From Phormidesmis priestleyi BC1401 (GTDB lineage: Bacteria > Cyanobacteriota > Cyanobacteriia > Leptolyngbyales > Leptolyngbyaceae), in assembly GCF_001650195.1 (NCBI RefSeq), contig NZ_LXYR01000010.1:60661-124660 (forward strand): a stretch of 64,000 nt of DNA, in the 5' to 3' direction. This document shows positions 9,143-18,037 of this stretch, in pieces (within the stretch, counting starts at the first letter, position 1; each line of letters begins with the position of its first letter). A program made the position numbers and the translations under genes. The notes beneath the pieces were generated by a model, which was given only the letters and a program-made list of their open reading frames with translations, was not told the DNA's origin and made no database searches.

Positions 9143-10288
9143 ATGAATAGTCGGCTATCTCTCCTAACTTCTACGATCGCGCTTAGTGTCAGCATTGGTT
9201 CGATAAGTTTTAGCATCCCCAAGGCAGACGCAGCGCTCTTAGTAGGCAACACCAGAGGCGACAACGTGGTGATCTACGACGATGCCGGAAACTTTAGAGG
9301 TGATTTTATCGCACCTGGGGCTGGTGGTCTGCTCGACCCCGATGATCTCACGTTTGGACCGGATGGCAATCTCTACGTCAGCAGTGGCAGTGGGTCATCA
9401 GGCGAGATTTTGCGCTACAACGGCAAGACAGGCGCTTTTATTGATATGTTTGCGACAGGTGGCTTAATTCGTCCTTATGGAAGTGCGTTTGGACCAGACG
9501 GCAAACTGTATGTCAGCAGCTTTCTGACCGATCAGATTTTGCGATTTGATGGCAAAACGGGTGCATTTCTTGATGTTTTTGCTTCTGCAAAAGAGATTCC
9601 CTCATCCGATCGCAAGTCGGGACAACTCAACGGACCCAATGATCTGCTGTTTACGGGCGATGGTCGCCTGTTAGTGACCACTCAAGGAAGTGTCGCGATC
9701 GCTGATCCGACGAAACCGGGTTCATTTAAAGCAGACTTTAGCGGCGGGTTTGCTAGCCAAATTTTGAGCTATGACCTCAGCACCGGGCAGTCATCTGTTT
9801 TTGTTGACCAACCAACGCCTTCTCCTGACAGCTTTGGCTTTGTGAGCTTTTTGGGGTTAGCCACAAATCCTCAGGGTGACTTGTTTGCCAGTGACTTTGC
9901 CAACGACATTCGCCGCTATGACCTCTCTAGCGGAGCCGCTAAACAGACCATTTCAACAAATTACACTGGGGTTGTGCCGAGCACAAGCTTTATTGGCAAC
10001 CTGACGTTTGACCCAAACGGAACGCTTTATAGTGTGGGCTTTGACCAAACTACTAACCAAGGTGCAATTCTTCGCTATGACGGGTTTAGCGGGGCACCCC
10101 TGCCGTCTGCTGGCAATTCGAGTGCGATTTATGTGCCGACCAACAAAGCGTTAAAGCGCCCGATCGGAATCACCTACACGGCAATCAAAATCCCAGAGTC
10201 AGAAGCCGTTGTTGGAACCGTGGCGATCGGGCTATTGAGTGGGCTGCTGTTGAAACGCCGCGATCGGGCAAGCTCTGCGATCGAATAG
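9143..10288 (+). CDS. Secreted NHL/propeller-like protein with PEP-CTERM-type tail
   Basis: A predicted exported 381-aa protein. Residues 1-30 from the chosen ATG form a signal peptide ending near ADAA. The body repeats a FGPDGxLYVSS unit (LTFGPDGNLYVSS, SAFGPDGKLYVSS, LTFDPNGTLYSV) typical of NHL/SMP-30-like beta-propellers. The C-terminus has IPES, a hydrophobic helix and LLKRRDR, the tripartite layout of exosortase substrates, but with PES in place of PEP. Upstream in-frame starts exist (TTG 9068, ATG 9104). I chose 9143 because it gives a clean signal peptide and has AAGG upstream. Ligand or surface role is unknown. Confidence 0.7.
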   Translation: MNSRLSLLTSTIALSVSIGSISFSIPKADAALLVGNTRGDNVVIYDDAGNFRGDFIAPGAGGLLDPDDLTFGPDGNLYVSSGSGSSGEILRYNGKTGAFIDMFATGGLIRPYGSAFGPDGKLYVSSFLTDQILRFDGKTGAFLDVFASAKEIPSSDRKSGQLNGPNDLLFTGDGRLLVTTQGSVAIADPTKPGSFKADFSGGFASQILSYDLSTGQSSVFVDQPTPSPDSFGFVSFLGLATNPQGDLFASDFANDIRRYDLSSGAAKQTISTNYTGVVPSTSFIGNLTFDPNGTLYSVGFDQTTNQGAILRYDGFSGAPLPSAGNSSAIYVPTNKALKRPIGITYTAIKIPESEAVVGTVAIGLLSGLLLKRRDRASSAIE

Positions 10289-10310
10289 GGCTTAAAAAAA
10301 CTGGAGTTGG

Positions 10311-10348
10311 GGACTGTAGGACTATCGCGAGTAGCGTTCCTACAGTCC
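10311..10348. terminator. Perfect 11-bp inverted repeat between convergent genes
   Basis: GGACTGTAGGA at 10311-10321 and TCCTACAGTCC at 10338-10348 form a perfect 11-bp stem with a 16-base loop. The hairpin lies between two convergent genes. On the minus strand a run of seven T follows about 10 bases after the stem. It is best read as a bidirectional terminator or a processing hairpin. Confidence 0.55.
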
Positions 10349-10361
10349 GGTCAGAATCGTG

Positions 10362-10862
10362 CTAGACAATCTGGCTCAAGAAATCTACTGTCTGATCAGT
10401 GTCCAACGATTTGAGCGAGTTCAATAGTTCTGTTGCCTCAGGCGATAGAGAATAGTCAGACGGCAGTGCAATCACTTCATCGCCCATTTTGCTGGCTAAC
10501 TGCGACCAAAACGATAGCCGTTCGGTGGGGCTGAATTTGTGATATTGAGTCAGAGGTGGCTCAACATTATCGCCCGGAATTAGCTCAAGCAATGCCTTTG
10601 TAGGATGAGGATCAAGGGAAACCTCATCGGTTTTAGTAGTTTGATCGTTCAGCACATCTTGCATAAACTCGATCTGGCTGCCCTCGCGCATATCGCCCAT
10701 CATATTCAGCAGGTCATTCACCTTATCAGGAGTGGCGATCGATGGAAGTGAGCTACCCAGTTCTTGATAAAGGTAGCCTAGTGCAGCGATTTGGTCATCA
10801 ACGAGCAATTGCTTAAAGCGAGTCGCCAATGAATTAAGGGTTTTGGTGTCGATCGATGTCAT
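10362..10862 (-). CDS. Stand-alone orange carotenoid protein N-terminal-domain-like protein
   Basis: A 166-aa all-helical protein resembling the carotenoid-binding N-terminal domain of OCP. Shared features are the DDQxAxL segment, a Tyr-containing helix (YLYQELG), an internal LSFW motif, and an SLDTDQTVDFLSQIV end that matches the OCP linker-side helix. Against my memory of OCP, the position of Trp41 is Gly and that of Tyr111 is Ser, while Tyr44 and Trp110 equivalents remain. The start at 10862 is preceded by GAGAGG seven bases away; a further in-frame ATG (10901) would add 13 residues. It lies divergent to psaK. Carotenoid binding is inferred, not shown. Confidence 0.7.
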   Translation of the reverse strand: MTSIDTKTLNSLATRFKQLLVDDQIAALGYLYQELGSSLPSIATPDKVNDLLNMMGDMREGSQIEFMQDVLNDQTTKTDEVSLDPHPTKALLELIPGDNVEPPLTQYHKFSPTERLSFWSQLASKMGDEVIALPSDYSLSPEATELLNSLKSLDTDQTVDFLSQIV

Positions 10863-11088
10863 AGCAAAGCCTCTCAAAGTATTCACAGTAGTCTCTGACA
10901 CAAAACTAAGGTTCTGTGGGCAGTATAGCGACTATAAATGGGCAGAAGCTTTGCTCAAAAATAAAATCAGAATATCTTCCAATAGGTAGAGCCAGAATCT
11001 TACAACAGAGAGATGTTGAACCTGAGCGATCGCGGAAGAATGATTGAGACTATAAAATCTACAGATGCCCATTTAGGAGAAAACTTCT

Positions 11089-11364
11089 ATGATGCTCTCT
11101 TCCTTTATCGCTCAATTCGCAATTCCTGGCACCGAGCTTTGGAACTGGGAAGGAACCCCGGTAATCATCGGATCGTGTCTACTCGTCTTAATTATCGCTA
11201 GTCGAACCATTAAATATCCTAACGCAGGAGCCAAGATGCCGCTGCCTTTTTCCAAATCGCTGTTTAACGACATCAGCGTTGCAGGATTTCTGGCTTCAAT
11301 GAGTTTTGGTCATATCTTGGGTGTGCTGGCAACGTTGGTACTTGCGAACTCAGTAGCGCGATAA
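11089..11364 (+). CDS. psaK: Photosystem I reaction centre subunit PsaK
   Basis: A 91-aa thylakoid membrane protein of PSI. It has two transmembrane helices (about 22-42 and 62-85) joined by a polar loop, with the family motifs TIKYPNAG in the loop and SFGHILG in the second helix. PsaK binds chlorophyll at the periphery of PSI and is involved in antenna coupling. ATG 11089 is preceded by GGAG ten bases away. The gene is transcribed alone, divergent to the OCP-like gene across a 226-base region. Confidence 0.92.
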   Translation: MMLSSFIAQFAIPGTELWNWEGTPVIIGSCLLVLIIASRTIKYPNAGAKMPLPFSKSLFNDISVAGFLASMSFGHILGVLATLVLANSVAR

Positions 11365-11399
11365 TGACGTTCAGTTTGGCAATCTTAACCTGATGATGC

Positions 11400-11419
11400 G
11401 GACGTTCCACGGAGCGTCC
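11400..11419. terminator. Near-palindromic hairpin downstream of psaK
   Basis: GGACGTTCCACGGAGCGTCC is self-complementary except for wobble and centre positions, giving a compact hairpin 35 bases after the psaK stop. There is no T-run. It resembles short palindromes common in cyanobacterial intergenic DNA, so it may be a repeat as well as an RNA 3'-end stabiliser. Confidence 0.4.
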
Positions 11420-11549
11420 CTAAGCACTCCAATTCTGTCATCTAATTTGAACAGAACCTCAATGGCATGGCGCAATTTCTGATAGGATCAGTCAGATAGC
11501 CTGATGTGCAGACTCACTGTATTTCTAGGCACTCCCTCTGACTGCGCCA

Positions 11550-12614
11550 ATGTCACACCTCGATCGCTTGCCTTCCGCTCTCCATCCAGGGCTTGCCCTA
11601 ACCGCGCTTGCACCCATGCAAGATGTGACCGATCTACACTTCATGAATGTGATTGCCCACTATGGCAGTCCCGATTATTTCTTTACTGAATATTTTCGCG
11701 TCTATGCAAATTCGGGTTTAGATAAAAAGACGCTGCGATCGATTACTGAAAATTCTACCGATCGCCCCATTTTTGCTCAACTCATTGGCGAAAGCATTCC
11801 CGACTTGATTCGCATTGCTCAAGAGTTGAGCCACTATCCAGTTGCGGGCATCGACCTCAATATGGGATGTCCTGCCCCCAGAATTTATCGCAAAAATGTG
11901 GGAGGTGGGCTGCTGCGCGATCCTGACAAGATAAATCGAATTTTAGGAGAGCTTCGAGGATCGGTGAACGGACTCTTAACGGTCAAGATGAGAATCGGCT
12001 TTGAAGACACAGATCACTTCGATCGCATTCTTGACCTGATCAGTCACCACGACATCGATTTGCTGAGTCTGCACGGTCGCACCGTCAAAGAGATGTATCA
12101 CAGCGACGTGCATTATGATCTGATTGCTCGCGCCGTTCAACGAGTGAATTGCCCCGTTTTAGCAAATGGAAATGTCACATCTGCCGCCTCAGCCCTGGAG
12201 GTCTTATCGCAGACAGGAGCCGCAGGGGTGATGATTGGTCGCGCTGCCATCCGCAATCCCTGGATTTTTAAGCAAATTCGCCAATCTTTAAGCGGTCAAC
12301 CTGTTGAGATCGTCACTCTAGCTGATGTGCATGACTATATTGAGCGATTACGACAAACGACCACAGCGCTAGCGGTGCCCGAACGAGCGCGGGTTAGCTA
12401 TCTCAAAATGTATCTCAACTACATTGCTCAAAGTGTAGACTCAGCGGGCACTTTCTTGCGAGCTATGCGGCTTGCCCAGACTGAAGCTGAACTATTTGCA
12501 GTCTGCGATCACGCTCTGCTAAGTGACCCAGATCGAGCATTTGCCCCAGAGCCATATCCCGGATTGGTCGCCCGTCCCAAGTCTGAGACTGCCCGTGAAC
12601 CGATCGCGATTTAA
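11550..12614 (+). CDS. tRNA-dihydrouridine synthase
   Basis: A flavin enzyme that reduces uridine to dihydrouridine in tRNA (cytoplasm). The TIM-barrel family motifs are visible: LAPMQDVTD near the N-terminus, DLNMGCPAP with the catalytic Cys, LTVKMRIGF, LSLHGRTVKEMY, and VLANGNVTS followed by GVMIGRAAIRNPW for FMN phosphate binding. Length (354 aa) is somewhat long, with a C-terminal helical extension. Which Dus subfamily (and tRNA position) cannot be set from sequence alone. pdxH follows 45 bases later on the same strand. Confidence 0.92.
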   Translation: MSHLDRLPSALHPGLALTALAPMQDVTDLHFMNVIAHYGSPDYFFTEYFRVYANSGLDKKTLRSITENSTDRPIFAQLIGESIPDLIRIAQELSHYPVAGIDLNMGCPAPRIYRKNVGGGLLRDPDKINRILGELRGSVNGLLTVKMRIGFEDTDHFDRILDLISHHDIDLLSLHGRTVKEMYHSDVHYDLIARAVQRVNCPVLANGNVTSAASALEVLSQTGAAGVMIGRAAIRNPWIFKQIRQSLSGQPVEIVTLADVHDYIERLRQTTTALAVPERARVSYLKMYLNYIAQSVDSAGTFLRAMRLAQTEAELFAVCDHALLSDPDRAFAPEPYPGLVARPKSETAREPIAI

Positions 12615-12659
12615 CGAAAGACTCCAATACAATGCAAGAAACCCTAGAATTTGGATGAG

Positions 12660-13301
12660 ATGAATTCATCGATCGCTGACCTCAGAAAAGACTACACCCT
12701 TCAAGAACTCAACGAAACGGAGGTTGACCCGAATCCGTTTGTGCAGTTTCAGCGCTGGTTTGATCAAGCCGTCGAGGCACAGCTTCCCGAACCCAACGCG
12801 ATGACCGTCGCAACGGCGACCAAAGAGGGCATTCCGTCTGCGAGAATTGTGTTGCTGAAAGGCTTTGACGATCGAGGCTTTGTTTTTTACACCAACTACA
12901 ACAGCCATAAAGCCCAAGAACTGATCGACAATCCTCATGCGGCTCTCGTGTTTTTATGGACGGAGTTAGAGCGACAAATCCGCATTGTGGGCAGTGTCGA
13001 AAAAGTTTCCGCTGATGAATCTGATGCTTATTTTTATAGTCGCCCGATCGGAAGCCGCCTCGGTGCTTGGACATCTGAGCAAAGCCAGGTGATTGCCAAC
13101 CGCGATGTTTTAGAACAACGGCTCACCGACCTAAAAGCCCAATATGAGCATCAAGAGATTCCCCGTCCGCCACACTGGGGTGGGTTTCGAGTCAAGCCGA
13201 TCGCCATTGAGTTTTGGCAGGGTCGATCGAGTCGATTGCATGATCGACTCCGCTATCAGTTGAAAAATGGGAAATGGATGCTCGATCGGCTGTCCCCTTA
13301 A
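12660..13301 (+). CDS. pdxH: Pyridoxamine 5'-phosphate oxidase
   Basis: Oxidises pyridoxine or pyridoxamine 5'-phosphate to pyridoxal phosphate with FMN. Motifs include AMTVATATKEGIPSARIVLL, the FYTNYNSHKAQEL segment, SRPIGSRLGAWTSEQS, and the C-terminal HWGGFRVKP and FWQGRSSRLHDR. Length (213 aa) is typical. An in-frame TTG at 12653 region and ATG 12660 are both possible; ATG 12660 is chosen. The gene may be co-transcribed with the upstream dus gene. Confidence 0.94.
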   Translation: MNSSIADLRKDYTLQELNETEVDPNPFVQFQRWFDQAVEAQLPEPNAMTVATATKEGIPSARIVLLKGFDDRGFVFYTNYNSHKAQELIDNPHAALVFLWTELERQIRIVGSVEKVSADESDAYFYSRPIGSRLGAWTSEQSQVIANRDVLEQRLTDLKAQYEHQEIPRPPHWGGFRVKPIAIEFWQGRSSRLHDRLRYQLKNGKWMLDRLSP

Positions 13302-13436
13302 GTGCCTAAGTCGTAACCATTGCGAGGGATAGAAATGGGCTTTGCTACTTTCGTGGAGCGCTGCTTTTCTGTAGAATAACCGATACATAGTTTAAGAAAT
13401 CGTTATTCACAGTTTTCACTCTTCACCCTGCAATCC

Positions 13437-13817
13437 ATGTCGATCGAACTTGGTCCTTTCAGATTTCCGATTGATGCCACTGTGATTGCAGGGGTAGGCT
13501 TGTGGTCGCTGGCACTTTATTTAGGGTTTTCCCCGATCGGAGAGTGGGTGATCGAGCAGCTCAATCGCTGGTTTAACTTTGCAGAGCGATCGCTCTATCT
13601 CTCAGAAGAAGAATTTGAGAAGACTCGACCCGCGAGAGAAGCCCAAAACGCTTTTTATGCGTCTGTCTTCAGCATCATTCCATTTTTGGCAGTGGGCGCT
13701 CTGTGCAGCTATGGAGTCGAGGTGAGTCTGGGCAAAAGTTGGGCAATCAGCGTCGGCATTCTTGCCTGCATGGGCTGTGGAATTTATGAATTAGGTCGTC
13801 GAGACGGACAGATTTGA
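13437..13817 (+). CDS. Small membrane protein, unknown function
   Basis: Not recognised. The 126-aa product has three hydrophobic stretches (about 12-34, 74-95 and 99-118) separated by a charged region (EEEFEKTRPAREAQNAFY). It is therefore probably an inner or thylakoid membrane protein with a central soluble loop. It stands between pdxH and the PfkB-kinase gene on the same strand with gaps of 135 and 64 bases. No catalytic motif is visible. Confidence 0.65.
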   Translation: MSIELGPFRFPIDATVIAGVGLWSLALYLGFSPIGEWVIEQLNRWFNFAERSLYLSEEEFEKTRPAREAQNAFYASVFSIIPFLAVGALCSYGVEVSLGKSWAISVGILACMGCGIYELGRRDGQI

Positions 13818-13881
13818 TTCTTAAACGTTACACGGCGCGGCTTCTCCTACACTAAGAGTGGCAAATCTAAGGAACCTCACC

Positions 13882-14868
13882 GTGACTCATCCTCGCGTCA
13901 TTTGTCTGGGCGAAATCTTATTTGACTGCATCGCTGACCAACCGGGTCGATCGCTCGAAGCAGTCGAGTCGTGGACATCCTACCCCGGTGGCGCTCCGGC
14001 AAATGTGGCGTGTGCGTTGACAAAGCTTGGCACTCCGGCAGCGTTTGTGGGCTGCGTCGGGCAAGACGATCCCGGACGATCGCTCGTCGAGGTGCTGCAA
14101 ACTGTGGGGGTTGACACGACTGGCATTCAATCTCATCCGACGGCTCCGACGCGCACGGTGATGGTGTTGAGATCAGAGACGGGCGATCGTAGCTTTGTGG
14201 CATTTGGCGGCAATCGTCCCTCTTCGGAATTTGCCGACACGCATCTGCAAGCGGCGCAGCTTTCTCCGGCTCTATTTGAGTCAGCCGATTTTTTGGTGTT
14301 GGGTACTTTAGAACTGGCTTATTTGGACAGTCGAGGCGCGATCGCTCGTGCGCTCGATTTATGTGAGCAGTTTTTCGTCAAAATCGTGTTGGATGTTAAC
14401 TGGCGACCCGTTTTCTGGGCAGATTCTAACGCCGCGTCGCCAATGATTCACAATCTAATCAAACGAGTCGATTTTCTCAAACTAGCAGAAGAAGAAGCAG
14501 ACTGGCTGTTTGGCACGACTGACCCCGGCGCGATCGCGCATCGTCTCGGCACCTTAGAAGGAGTCATCGTGACCGCAGGCGAAAAAGGGTGCGCTTATTG
14601 TCTGGGAGAAAACGAAGGGAAAGTGCCAGCCTTTAAGGTAGATGTTGAAGACACAACTGGAGCCGGAGACAGCTTTGTAGCAGGGTTTGTCCATCAACTC
14701 TGTCAACAGGGCATTCAAGGATTGACGAATCCCGATGTGGCTAAACGGGTTGCCAGCTACGCCAGTGCAGCCGGGGCGTTGACTACTTTGAGACTCGGCG
14801 CGATCGATGCCCAACCGATCGCCGCCGAGGTGGATGCTTTTCTCTATTTGCAGCAGCAAGGCGGGTAA
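13882..14868 (+). CDS. PfkB-family carbohydrate kinase (fructokinase-like)
   Basis: A ribokinase-fold sugar kinase of 328 aa. The N-terminal substrate motif (GGAPANVACALTKLGTPAAF) and the C-terminal signature DTTGAGDSFVAGF, with the catalytic Asp, are both intact. Fructose is the likeliest substrate by similarity to bacterial fructokinases, but this is not proven. GTG 13882 is preferred because AAGGA lies eight bases upstream; the frame also permits GTG 13858. The CYTH gene follows after two bases, so the two are co-translated. Confidence 0.88.
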   Translation: MTHPRVICLGEILFDCIADQPGRSLEAVESWTSYPGGAPANVACALTKLGTPAAFVGCVGQDDPGRSLVEVLQTVGVDTTGIQSHPTAPTRTVMVLRSETGDRSFVAFGGNRPSSEFADTHLQAAQLSPALFESADFLVLGTLELAYLDSRGAIARALDLCEQFFVKIVLDVNWRPVFWADSNAASPMIHNLIKRVDFLKLAEEEADWLFGTTDPGAIAHRLGTLEGVIVTAGEKGCAYCLGENEGKVPAFKVDVEDTTGAGDSFVAGFVHQLCQQGIQGLTNPDVAKRVASYASAAGALTTLRLGAIDAQPIAAEVDAFLYLQQQGG

Positions 14869-14870
14869 CA

Positions 14871-15335
14871 ATGGGAGTCGAAATCGAACGCAAGTTTTTA
14901 GTCACCAGCGATCGCTGGCGTGACCTTGCCCCCGGAGCGCTGTATCGTCAGGGCTATATCCCTACTCAGCCGGGGCGAACGGTGCGTGTGAGAGTTGCAG
15001 GCGATCAGGCGTTTATTACCATTAAAGGAGCCTCTGAGGGAATCGCCCGATCGGAGTTTGAATACCCAATTCCGATCGAGGATGCAAATGAACTACTAGA
15101 CAGTCTTTGCGCGTCGCCTCTGATTGAGAAATATCGCCGCAAGATTGACATCAGCGGGCTGACCTGGGAGGTTGACGAATTTTTAGGCGAAAACCAGGGG
15201 CTAGTCATCGCAGAAGTTGAGCTAGAAAGTGCCGACCAAGCGATCGATCACCCCGACTGGATTGGTGAAGACGTTTCTCACGATGCGCGTTACTACAATT
15301 CCAATCTGGTCAACCACCCCTTTAGCCGATGGTGA
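14871..15335 (+). CDS. CYTH-domain triphosphatase-like protein
   Basis: A 154-aa triphosphate tunnel metalloenzyme. The N-terminal signature EIERKFLV is followed by alternating basic and acidic strands (TVRVRV, AFITIKG, FEYPIP, KYRRKID, WEVDEF, VIAEVELES) that line the tunnel. Bacterial relatives hydrolyse inorganic triphosphate. An adenylate-cyclase role is less likely without further domains. It starts two bases after the PfkB-kinase stop codon. Confidence 0.88.
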   Translation: MGVEIERKFLVTSDRWRDLAPGALYRQGYIPTQPGRTVRVRVAGDQAFITIKGASEGIARSEFEYPIPIEDANELLDSLCASPLIEKYRRKIDISGLTWEVDEFLGENQGLVIAEVELESADQAIDHPDWIGEDVSHDARYYNSNLVNHPFSRW

Positions 15336-15377
15336 TGATTTCGATCTCGCAATGGTTTCAACCGGATAAAGCCGAGC

Positions 15378-15737
15378 TTAATATCGGGGAACGCTAGAAT
15401 CAACGACGATCGAGTAGGCATCAATGCCCCCCGCAATATTCTTAACGTCAGTAAAGCCCTGATTGATCAACCACTGGCACATCTGAGCAGAGCGCATCCC
15501 GTGATGACACAAAACGAATGTTTCTTTCTCAGAATCAAGCCGAGTTTGGATGGCTTCAGACCATTCGGCAAACTCGCTGAGAGGCAGATTTATAAAGTCG
15601 GGTAGACTAGCAGTTTCAAGCTCCCACGGCTCCCGCACGTCGATGAGTTGCACGGCTTCTGGAGGGTCTGTCAGCGTTTGGGCAAGCTCTCTAACTGTGA
15701 TTTCGGGCAGGGGTTGACGAAAAGATGAGTGAGTCAT
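15378..15737 (-). CDS. Rhodanese-like domain protein
   Basis: A single rhodanese domain (119 aa). It has the N-terminal LIDVREPWELE, the active-site loop CHHGMRS with the catalytic Cys, and the C-terminal NIAGGIDAYS. Such small rhodaneses move sulfane sulfur in the cytoplasm; the acceptor is unknown. It is convergent to the CYTH gene with a 42-base gap and lies downstream of the coiled-coil gene on its own strand. Confidence 0.88.
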   Translation of the reverse strand: MTHSSFRQPLPEITVRELAQTLTDPPEAVQLIDVREPWELETASLPDFINLPLSEFAEWSEAIQTRLDSEKETFVLCHHGMRSAQMCQWLINQGFTDVKNIAGGIDAYSIVVDSSVPRY

Positions 15738-15788
15738 GGGACGATCGTACGATAAAACCAGCTTAAGCGATTCCTCACGAGCGATCAG

Positions 15789-16136
15789 TTACTGAGCGGC
15801 TGAACGATTTTGTCCATAAAGCGCGATCAACTGAGTAATGCTTTCTGCTTGCTGTTGGGCGACGGCTGCTTGTCGCTTAGTAGTCTCTTTAACTTCTCGC
15901 AACTCTTCTCTAATTTCTCTCATCTCCTCCCTACTATTTTTGAACTCTTCTCTACTGTTTCTAAACTCCTCTCTCATTTCACGAATGGACTCTGTTTGCT
16001 GACGAGCATTTTCGGTTTGCTCCTGCATCAAGAATCTGAGTTCGGTTAAGCCTTCGGTGAAGCGATCGATTTGATCAGTCAGTTGCCTTAACTGTCGTTG
16101 GATGGGGAAGTCGAACTGTTCGCTGTTTGAGGTCAT
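15789..16136 (-). CDS. Small coiled-coil protein, unknown function
   Basis: A 115-aa protein that is almost entirely coiled coil. It is rich in Glu, Arg and Gln, with near-heptad repeats such as REEFRNSREEFKNSREEMR. The DNA is repetitive in the same stretch (15890-15985). It shares the N-terminal signature RxTEGLTExR with the product at 54757-55185, so the two are paralogues. No enzymatic motif is present. A scaffolding or oligomerisation role is a guess. Confidence 0.65.
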   Translation of the reverse strand: MTSNSEQFDFPIQRQLRQLTDQIDRFTEGLTELRFLMQEQTENARQQTESIREMREEFRNSREEFKNSREEMREIREELREVKETTKRQAAVAQQQAESITQLIALYGQNRSAAQ

Positions 16137-16180
16137 CGTCGCTGTTTAAAGACCGATTGAGTGAAATTGTTGTACTCGCA

Positions 16181-17872
16181 TCATCCGCCCGTAACACTCA
16201 GCAGAGCTTTTTTGGAATGCGTGACTTTGACTTCGCCGACCGTCTTGCGATAGAGAGAACTGTGGGGCAAGACGCGCAAAATCTCTTGAATTGTGGTGAT
16301 GCCCTGCGTGACTTTGGAAATGGCTGCCGATCGAAACGATTCAAAATTGCCATCGATTAAATAGCGGTTTAGCTGCGTCATGGTGCCTTCATAAATGAGT
16401 TGACGAATCGCATCATCGACGTTTAACAACTCAATAATCGCTTCGCGCCCCAAATAGCCAGAGTTATAGCAGCGATTGCATCCTTTGCCTTTACGCCACT
16501 GATCAAGATGGGCATGATCCCGATCGATGCCCAACGCCTTGAGATCTCGATCGGTCGGTTGATAAGGCTCAGAACAGTGAGGACAATTTCTTCTCACCAG
16601 CCGTTGAGCCACGACTCCTAACAACGCGTCGCTGATTAAACCGGGATCAGGACCAATATCCTTGAGACGAGGAATCGCGCTGACGGCATCGTTGGTGTGA
16701 AGAGTTGTGAGCACGAGGTGTCCCGTGAGTGCAGCACGAATGGCAGTTTCGGCAGTTTCGCTATCTCGAATTTCGCCCAACATGATGATGTCTGGATCTT
16801 GACGCAGAATAGCGCGTAAGCCAGCCGCAAAAGTCATTCCAGCCGCTTCATGCACTTGGGTTTGGGTGATGCGAGGCAGCACATATTCCACCGGATCTTC
16901 GACGGTGATAACATTGACATACTCAGTGGCGATCGTTTGCAGACTGGTATAGAGCGTACTCGTTTTGCCAGAACCCGTCGGACCTGTGAAGATCACCATT
17001 CCTTGGGGTTGCTGGAGCCAGCCTTGATAAATCTCTAGAGCCGCACTTGAGAACCCTAACTCGTGGATGTCGTTAAACGGGTTTTGACGCGGCAATAACC
17101 GGATGACTGCCTTCTCGCCGCCCACACAGGGCAAAGTGCTGACGCGCAAATCCAATCCCAGATCGGTTTCTTGACCAGAGGCGTAGATCTCACCAATGCG
17201 GGCATCTTGAGGGCGACGGCTTTCGGCAATGTCCATGTTAGACATGACTTTTAGGGCAACGATCGCGCGACGACTCACCTCGATCGGCAGCGTTGTAATA
17301 TCTCGCAAGATGCCATCAATTCGATAGCGGACTCGCAGCCCGTCAGGCGTTGGCTCTAGGTGGATGTCGCTGGCACGGTTTCGCAGCGCACCCGAAATAA
17401 TGGTTCTAATGCGTCCGATTTGGTCGGCTGCTTTTGACAGATAAAGCTCGGTAACTTCTCCGATGTTTTCTTGCTCCAGTTCACCCGTGAGCGGATTGAC
17501 TAGAGGAGAGGCACTGATTTGAGTGTGGTCTAGATTTGAAACGTGATACCAGGCGCGATAGCTTTTGTCAGAAACCGGAATAATCTTGACATCGGTGAAG
17601 GTGCGATCGCTCAAGCTCTGAATCATCGCGTCTGAGAGTGCGGCAGGGCTACCGAGATAAAAGCAGTTGCGCCACAGCAGCAGCGGAATCAGAGGAGGCA
17701 GCGAGTTGCGATCGGGAAACTCTTTTAAGAAGCGATTGCTGACTTCGCGATCGAGCAATTCTAACGTGACGTTGCCGTCGGGGTCGATAAGCAGATGCAG
17801 GGCTTGTTCGCAAGTTAGCTCACGATTTTTTAGCTGTTGCCAAACAGAAAGACTGACGTTGAGAGCTTTCAT
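16181..17872 (-). CDS. GspE/PilB-type secretion or pilus ATPase
   Basis: A 563-aa hexameric ATPase of the type II secretion/type IV pilus family. It has Walker A GPTGSGKTSTLY, Asp-box VEDPVEY, Walker B LGEIRD, His-box LTGHLVLTTLHTND, and a four-Cys zinc motif (CPHC with CNRC). An N-terminal degenerate MshEN-like region precedes the catalytic domain. It is shorter than the usual cyanobacterial PilB and no pilus genes are adjacent, so it may be the second, non-motility paralogue. Start ATG 17872 opens MKALNVSLSVWQQL. Confidence 0.88.
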   Translation of the reverse strand: MKALNVSLSVWQQLKNRELTCEQALHLLIDPDGNVTLELLDREVSNRFLKEFPDRNSLPPLIPLLLWRNCFYLGSPAALSDAMIQSLSDRTFTDVKIIPVSDKSYRAWYHVSNLDHTQISASPLVNPLTGELEQENIGEVTELYLSKAADQIGRIRTIISGALRNRASDIHLEPTPDGLRVRYRIDGILRDITTLPIEVSRRAIVALKVMSNMDIAESRRPQDARIGEIYASGQETDLGLDLRVSTLPCVGGEKAVIRLLPRQNPFNDIHELGFSSAALEIYQGWLQQPQGMVIFTGPTGSGKTSTLYTSLQTIATEYVNVITVEDPVEYVLPRITQTQVHEAAGMTFAAGLRAILRQDPDIIMLGEIRDSETAETAIRAALTGHLVLTTLHTNDAVSAIPRLKDIGPDPGLISDALLGVVAQRLVRRNCPHCSEPYQPTDRDLKALGIDRDHAHLDQWRKGKGCNRCYNSGYLGREAIIELLNVDDAIRQLIYEGTMTQLNRYLIDGNFESFRSAAISKVTQGITTIQEILRVLPHSSLYRKTVGEVKVTHSKKALLSVTGG

Positions 17873-18037
17873 AATCTACCTAAGGTGGAACGAGTGCAGG
17901 CTAGAGTGATGCAAGCAGTTGACTAAATTAAACCGAAGGCAAACGGCGAATGGTGACTCCAAACCCTTCAGCGATCGTACTGTACGAAAGCATTGACTAC
18001 AAGCACTCTAGAAGACACTTTCGTTCTTTTTAGATAC

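Noticed and set aside
10863..11088. HLR1-type (RpaB) element between the OCP-like gene and psaK
   Set aside because: A single TTACAA-like half (CTTACAAC) is visible, but no second properly spaced half, so the site is not called.
11013..11201. Overlapping frame at the psaK start
   Set aside because: It is out of frame with psaK, which is clearly recognisable. There is no independent support.
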